Assembly: GCA_030789695.1 (NCBI GenBank)
Contig: CM061141.1
Location: forward strand, 321,162,452-321,226,451
From: Scilla litardierei
Taxonomy: Eukaryota > Streptophyta > Magnoliopsida > Asparagales > Asparagaceae
DNA: 64,000 bases
Direction: 5' to 3'
Part shown: positions 57,805 through 64,000 of the stretch, piece after piece
Numbering within the stretch: the stretch's first letter is position 1
Layout: each line of letters opens with the position of its first letter
Notes under the pieces: generated by a model
Databases searched by the model: none
The model's input: the letters and a program-made list of their open reading frames with translations, nothing else
What the model was told of the DNA's origin: nothing
Made by a program: the position numbers and the translations under genes

Positions 57805-60186
57805 ATTTTAGGGAATTGAGGTGGCTACTCTAGGATTTAGAGAGAATGTTTTATTCACTCACTCTCTTTCCAAAGATCAGACCGAATTCATCCCTTCCTG
57901 TTGCTCTCTCTTAGACATTAGGGGGGGCTGAGCACCCATAGGGCTATACCACCCTCACTCTGCACACACCCGTAGCATCCCTGTCGTTGTTTGGGCGCTG
58001 TTGCTCATTCTGGGAGCCTGTGGATGAGAAGAAGGAATTAGAGAAGGAGAAAGGGTTTGAAGAAGGAGGAGCCATAGGGATTTGGGCTACCCCCTTTGTC
58101 CCTCATCACCTCTAAGGTAGGATTCCATCTCCAACTAGTATTAGAGTCGCATGCTTAGTTTCATGGTTGTTGTTGTTGTGGTCTCACCTTTTCTTATGTT
58201 AATCCTGAGTTTTGTATGGTTGTGCGCGGTGAGTAATCCTCAGTTTTGTATGGTTGTGCGCGGTGAGGAATCCTGAGTTTTGTATGGTTGTGCGCGGTGA
58301 GCAATCCTGAATTTTGTATGGTTGTGTGCGATGAGCAATCCTGGGTTTTGAGTGGTTTTGTGCGGTGAGCAATTCTGGACAGATTTACATACTGATTGTT
58401 CTGCTTAGTCCTCCCAATCTAGAATTGCGTTTTCTCTGAAATTTTTATGGCTTAAAGATTGGACTGTTATCTATAACTTTCATGTTGTGAACTTTTACTA
58501 ATTCGGACTGTAATTAGGATTAATAATTCCATCTTTACAACATGTCGGAATTTCATCTAGTCTGGACATAGTTTGGCAAAACGTAGATCAGTCCATGTAT
58601 ACTCCATAGAAATTGATAATCTTGGTCTCGTTGGAAATATAACAACTTTTTCTACAACTTTCCGTGAGTGCATATTTTTGAGATTCTAACTGTAACATGT
58701 CCTAAATTAGCAATCTTTACAGCTCTTAAAATCTGTCTGAAAAACAGATTCGTCAGGTCTTACCAAACAATTCACCATAAATCACTCAGTTCATATTTCT
58801 GCATGAAAATTTATAGATGAATCCAGAACAACTATATCTACAACTTTCATTTGTATTGTATATGCATGTTTGATACAAAATTATGGAGAAATATGCTTCT
58901 TAATCTGACTGTTCTATTTTTCCAGCAAGCTGAAAGATTTGAATGTTGTTTTAAGTTCCTTTTGAGGTTAAACTTGCCATCAATGTTCTTGATTATTTCT
59001 GTTACGTGATGATATGTGAACATGGTTATACGTTTTATGAGAAATGAGAAAGGGAATGCACAAGGCGATGCATGTCCCAAATATGTGATGAACTGTGGAA
59101 AGAAAAGAAATGTAAAGTGTTATGTTTCATGAAAATAACTAAGTCCTCTTAAAGGATGGTGACATGGGGTTTGGGGGAAACACGGGTAAATTAAAGGAGC
59201 TAAGGAGCGGACAGATGCTATGAATTCTCACCCGCTGTATCACTCCCGAAAGGGCGAGTTGAAAGGGTTGGAGAGGCCACTGGTGTACCCGTGATGCACC
59301 ATGACAGTAATTGATGGTTTACTCCGTTTGTCCGATAGAAAAACCGAGCAGGTCTCGCTCTAGTGCCTTGCCCCGTTCGGGCATAGAGTTACGAGAGGCC
59401 CCCTCCGGTGCCCGTGTTGCTGGTTGGGGTACCACTTTTCACCCACCCTGGGTGAAGTCCGACTCCTTAAGGGCCTAAGATTTATCCGGGTTTCAAAATG
59501 CTAACCAATGAATTAATTGTTAATCCTCATTATTCTTTTAGCAATGGTAAATGTATGTGTTGTTTACTTGTGTTTCTTTACTATGTTTCCTTTATGTTGT
59601 ATACCATTGTTGTACACCTTGCCTGTTGCACATGCACGCTTTCACGTGTTCATAACTATAGTTGTTACTTCCTTTACTACAATAGCTGTTTATGCCATGT
59701 CATACACTCTGCCTGCTCACGTGCACCCTTTCTACACTTCATGTAAGGACTAGTTGAGATATGGAATTCCTACTGGGTCACGCGTTGACGTGCCCCACCG
59801 TTGACTTTTCAGGTTGGTTCTTTGAGTTGGAGGCACTTGACTCAGTTGGTTGGATTTGCGGGTGGTGAGAAGTGTGGATGACTTGGGAGTGTTGTTGTAT
59901 TTGAGTGAGATGGGAGTTTTTGTACCTTATTGAGATGCGGGTAATATTGTATATGGATTTGTATAAGGAAGTTGTATATGAACAGTTTTATTTATATAGA
60001 TCAGTGTTTGAGTTGTTGGTTCTCTTGTGTTTTGGGTTGTCTGGAATGCTACATGTACTATCCCAGCAGTGCGCAGTGGATCTGCTTGTGTTTGTAATTT
60101 TGTATTTTCTTCGTAGCACCCGTCTCTTCGGGAATACCTGACACGGATTCGTACTTATCGGGTATCCCGGGGAGCGGGGTGTTACA
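57805..60186 (+). other. Right part of the solo LTR 42637-60186
   Basis: No gene recognised. Contains the 34-bp minisatellite (58201-58370). It ends GGGGAGCGGGGTGTTACA at the target-site duplication. Confidence 0.7.
58201..58370 (+). repeat. 34-bp minisatellite, five units
   Basis: Units begin AATCCTGAGTTTTGTATGG and end GCGGTGAG plus one variable base. Exactly five 34-bp units, with the last two most diverged. Confidence 0.95.
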
Positions 60187-61596
60187 CGTACAAACCAATG
60201 TGAAGATGAGATCGTGAAGATCCTCCAAATACAAAATACAGTTTACACACTACCGGACAAATTCACTGACAACTAGAAGATTGTCTGATCACACGTCCCT
60301 GCTGCAAACACACCAGCTAGGATTGACATATCCAATGATGGATGCAATCCACTAGCAGCAGAAGCAGCCGTACCTCAACAAAAGAGAGGACGACCCCAGG
60401 CTCCTAGGATAAGCTTCCTCGAAAGATGAAAACTTCTGGAGAAAATATAACGATACCACCACATGATGCCGAGCTCAGCCCAAATACCTCTACCCTCCTC
60501 AATTCCCCAGAAGAGGAAAATATATAAGAAATATCATTAAATTATGTATGTACTAGGGAGGCACTGAACATAAAAAGCATTTTCATCGATGACGACTTTG
60601 CGTTCGATATTGCTAATCACGTCACTGAATATGATGATGATATCGATCCACACTCTCTAGCAGAATGTAAACATAGAGAGGATTTACCAAAATGGAACGA
60701 GACAATAGGAGTAGCGCTGGACTCACTCTTGAAACGCAAATTATTTGGACCAGTAGTTCCAACAACAAAAGGGGTAAAACTTGTGGGCTATAAATGGGTA
60801 TTCGTAAGAAAGAAAAATGAAAATAATCAGATCGTACGCTACAAAGCATGTCTTGTAGCACATGGTTTTTCCCAACGACCGGGAATAGATTATGAAGAAA
60901 CATATTCCCCGGTCATGGATGCGATCACTTTCCGATTTATAATTAGCTTGACAGTTACGGAAGGCCTAGATATGCAGCTCATCGATATTGTGAATGCATA
61001 CCTATACGGTAATATAGATAAAGATATCTATATGAAACTTTCGAATGGTTATAAACTACCGACAAAAATGACAAATAGACCTCGAGACGTCTATTCTGTC
61101 AAACTCTAAAGATCACTGTATGGTCTAAAACAATCGGGAAGAAAGTGGTATAACAGACTCAGTGAATTCATTGTGCAACAAGGATTCACCAATAATGAAG
61201 TCTGTCATTGCATCGTCATAAGAGCAAAAGGGAACATGATTTGTAATTATTGCCGTCTACATAGACGAATTAATTCTCATAGGATCTCCCAAAGAGATAT
61301 CTGAGATATCCAAAAGCCTTACAAATACTTTTGAGATGAAAGACCTAGGCAAAACAAAATACTACATTGGCTTACAAATTGAACACCTCAGCGAAGGAAT
61401 GATGTTACATCAATCCACTTACACACGGAAATTGCTGAAAAATTTCCAAATGGACAAATGTCAACCGCTGAGTACCCCAATGGTCGTTAGATCATTGGAT
61501 GTTAATAAAGACCCCTTCCGTCCGCTGGAAGAGGGGGAGGAAACACTTGGTCATGAAGTATCATACCTAAGTGCCATTGGTGCACTCCTCTATCTG
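60187..61596 (+). pseudogene. Copia-2 pol part 2 (RT), broken and truncated
   Basis: Resumes after the solo LTR. A linker with several stops is followed by RT from 60729 (LVGYKWVFVRKKNENNQIV, FSQRPGIDYEETYSPVMD, DIVNAYLYGNIDKDIYMKL). A stop occurs at 61107, then SLYGLKQSGRKWYNRL. The catalytic YxDD motif reads YIDE at 61258-61269, a change that would abolish polymerase activity. The frame 61336 onward gives MKDLGKTKYYIGLQIEHL and ends in LSAIGALLYL, where homology stops at 61596 against an LTR edge. RNase H and the 3' LTR are missing. Confidence 0.85.
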
Positions 61597-62849
61597 TGTG
61601 TAAACATAATAATAAGCAGGCCACTGCGAATGCTGGGATCATACATCATATATATAAAAGAAAGAAGCAACTCATACTGCCATCACAGAGAGTAATATCC
61701 ACAGAACCACATAACCAAGAGCGTACCACACACCAGCATCAAGTACAAAGTGAACTGACTCAAGTACATACACGAGAAGTGCCACAAGCCACCAACATAT
61801 AACACAGCTATAAAAGACAACTCACTCACCACTCAACCCAACTCACATTACAAGACATGGCCCAAAAAGAGTGGTATCCCCAAACCAAAACCCACATTTA
61901 CGGAGTCTCCTGAGGAAGACTCTGCTCTGGTGTCCTCTGCTCAAGACCTGAAAAGTAAAATGAGCACGTCAAACGTGCCCAGTAGGAAACTAACTAGGGC
62001 AGGAAAAATCATTTAGGGGTTATGAGTGTAAAGGCAATAGTGCTCATTTTGCTGAACTGTGTACAGCTTGACATAATTTCAGACATCTTTCAAATAATAA
62101 ATTTTTACTCCTACTTATTGAACTCAACATATGACAAATTTTATGTGAATTTGGGATAGGACTTCAAGATCTACGTCTACATATTTTTTTAGAAAGTTAT
62201 TCCAACTACAGAAATCAGAATACAAGCAAAAACATTCAGCTTGATTTCAGGATTTCAGGGAGGATGGGTTTTGCTAAGAAAACTAGGAAAAATTGAATCT
62301 TTTGGTGTTTTGCACACATGATTCATGAATTCCAGAGCATGAGCCATATCAATAACATCATAACACCCTCATAAACCCTAAATAAAATCCCATAACAATA
62401 GTTAGAATCCTACCTCAAAGAGCTCCTTTCTTCTTTTCTTCTCTTTTTCTCCCTTTTATCTCTCTTTTTCCTTGAAGTAGCCTAGGGCTTCTTGAATTTT
62501 TGAGAAGGAATTAGGGTTTGGAAATCTTGAAGAAATGAAATGGAGGAAGGGGGAGTTCGGCCTGATCTTGGGTGGGGAGAGGGGTAAGTAGGAAAAGAAA
62601 GAAAAAGAAAAGAGAGTTAAAGAAAAGTGTAGAAATTCCTACAAACTATCTAGCCCTAGATTCTTCTTTAGGATAACCATGCACAAGCCAAAATGACTTT
62701 AATACCCTTTCAAAATTACCCCTCAAGTTTCAAGTATTTACAAGTTTGCCATTACTTTATACACACACAACAGCAGGATGTACGCACAGCAGTTTTAGGC
62801 CAAAAGACCGTTTTGCCCCTGACCTTTCTAAAAATTTACGGGTGTGACA
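61597..62849 (-). repeat. Gypsy-type LTR, minus orientation
   Basis: The minus strand starts TGTCACACCCGTAAAT and ends GATGTTTACACA? at the copia-2 junction, so the left edge may be 61595, 61597 or 61599. The plus-strand right neighbour, complemented, is GAAAAGGGATGGGTTTAA, a possible polypurine tract. That would make this the 3' LTR of an element extending right. No matching target-site duplication was found. Confidence 0.55.
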
Positions 62850-62886
62850 TTAAACCCATCCCTTTTCACACTAGCCCATCACACAC

Positions 62887-64000
62887 TGTAACGGCCGCTT
62901 TCCGATCGTTCGTGTTTTCTACGTGCACGTACTTTTTCGTGCATGTATTTAATTTGGCTCTTTCTTGGTTTCGGTATATACGATGTGATATGTCGTTGTG
63001 ACCGTATGGAAGTGTAGAATTTTATGGTAATTTTTGAAAACGTCATCTCACGGCTCGTCTTCTCGCAAAACAGCTTTGAATGGAAGGGCGTTTTGGTCTT
63101 TGGCACCAAAACGCGGTTCCCGATTTTACAATAAATTTTGGTAGGTGTAGCACGTGATCGGACCCCGTAGCCCCATACTTCTCGTCTCCACGATCGTCCC
63201 GATATTTTCGGATTATTTTTCTGATGCCCGTAGTGGAAGATATCCCCTAATCAATTTGCAACCGTTGATTAGCCTTTAATCTTTTTGAAATTTCAAAATT
63301 AATCAAATCTTAATGAGATCACTACGTATCATGAATGTGGGATTTCATTGCTACTCACACCTTCCTTTTTCCCTCCTTGCACACCCCTCTCTTACCCTCT
63401 CTCCTAGTCACCCCCTTAGTTATACCCCCACTTAAAACACTTTTTAGCAACATATCATCTTCAAAACCAAACAAACCCTACCCTTAAGCATACTCGCGTA
63501 TGAACCCATCTATGGCCGCCTCTAGCTTCTCCTCCGGCCACCTCAGGCTGCCCCAAAGCCCCACCACCGGCCACCACCTTCTCCTCCTCCATTATCCTCC
63601 ATCTCCACCTCTCCAAGACATCAAAAACCCATCAAAAACACCAAGTAAACACAGTCCAGGCCTGCTGTGCGCGCCCACCGAAAAACGGCCGCCGCCGCCG
63701 CTCCGGCCACCCCCTCTGGCGACCACCACCACCGATCAACTCCTCGCTGACCCCCCGAGCATCTCCAACTCCACTTACCCTTTTTCCCCGTCTCAATCTC
63801 CTCGAAAACGCCGTGGAACTCAGATCTAGCCGCAGTTTTACAGATCTGCGCCACCTCCGGGAAACCTCACGCCCACCGGCCATCCGGCCACCTACGACGA
63901 CCACCCTATCGCCGTTGGATTTCTATCGAAACCCCCTACCAACTGCAACTTCCCTCACACTCATAGCCCACCTGTATCTCTCGGAATCCTCGTCGAAACA
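62887..64000 (+). repeat. Start of another LARD-related LTR, runs off the window
   Basis: TGTAACGGCCGCTTTCCGATCG...GTGCACGTACTTTTTCGTGC resembles the start of the LARD LTR (TGTAACGACCACTTTTCG...GTGCACGTGCTTTTGG). As there, a pyrimidine/GC-rich Pro-codon-rich stretch (63490-63830) appears about 0.6 kb in. It is clearly diverged, so a related family rather than the same one. The inner part is outside the window. Confidence 0.6.

Larger units (their letters stand above)
42637..60186 (+). mobile_element. Solo gypsy-type LTR, host of the hAT element
   Basis: Ends TGTAATGACCCC and GGGGTGTTACA. The perfect 5-bp target-site duplication cgtac lies at 42632-42636 and 60187-60191, and copia-2 pol resumes on both sides. 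Removing the hAT insertion (42958-57796 plus one duplication copy) leaves about 2.7 kb of LTR. The ends resemble Tekay/Del-type LTRs, which is from memory and tentative. No internal region, so it is a solo LTR. It contains a 34-bp minisatellite (58201-58370). Confidence 0.85.

Overview
This window is flowering-plant nuclear DNA made almost entirely of nested transposable elements. The basis is plant-type Ty1/copia (SIRE/Maximus-like and a second gag/pol lineage), Ty3/gypsy Athila and Tat-like elements, tRNA-primed priming sites, TG...CA long terminal repeats (LTRs), hAT and Harbinger-type DNA transposons, and a spliced hAT transposase gene. I see no host gene, rRNA, tRNA gene, CRISPR or bacterial signal. 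I cannot name the species. Reading frames are mostly eroded, as in old heterochromatin, with two clear exceptions: the hAT transposase and a young LTR pair. Left part, 1-21054, all on the minus strand: a SIRE-like copia element (gag only in the visible part, LTR 2681-4822) sits inside the gag of an Athila element (Athila-1, LTR 6589-8311). Athila-1 in turn sits inside the 3' LTR of a second Athila (Athila-2, 8312-21054). Athila-2 keeps gag-protease and the ATHILA ORF but has no recognisable RT or integrase. Its ATHILA ORF is split by a solo LTR (11164-13330), which itself carries an 839-bp hAT-type element with an 8-bp target-site duplication (TSD). Middle, 21055-34968: a tandem satellite of about 54-57 bp (21055-21922, resumed at 32150-32494) is split by a long solo LTR (21923-32149). 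Inside that LTR lie a copia element (copia-1, 22377-29200) with a 5' LTR but no 3' LTR, flanked by a 75-bp direct duplication, and two Harbinger-like MITEs. A truncated Tat-like element (gag, priming site and LTR) follows. Right part, 34969-64000: fragments of copia-3, a tRNA-derived-looking repeat and SIRE-like LTR remnants lead into copia-2 (38142-42636, resumed at 60187-61596). Copia-2 is interrupted by a solo LTR (42637-60186, TSD cgtac). That LTR is interrupted by a complete hAT transposon (42958-57796, TSD cttatagg) with an apparently intact 682-residue transposase. The hAT is interrupted by a non-coding LTR element (48368-57752, TSD gggta) whose two 2.9-kb LTRs differ at only about ten positions. 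Two further LTRs (61597-62849 minus, and 62887 to the window end) close the window. The elements do not form a pathway. The content is a readable relative chronology of insertions, with one plausible source of transposition activity (the hAT gene) and one recently moved non-autonomous LTR element.
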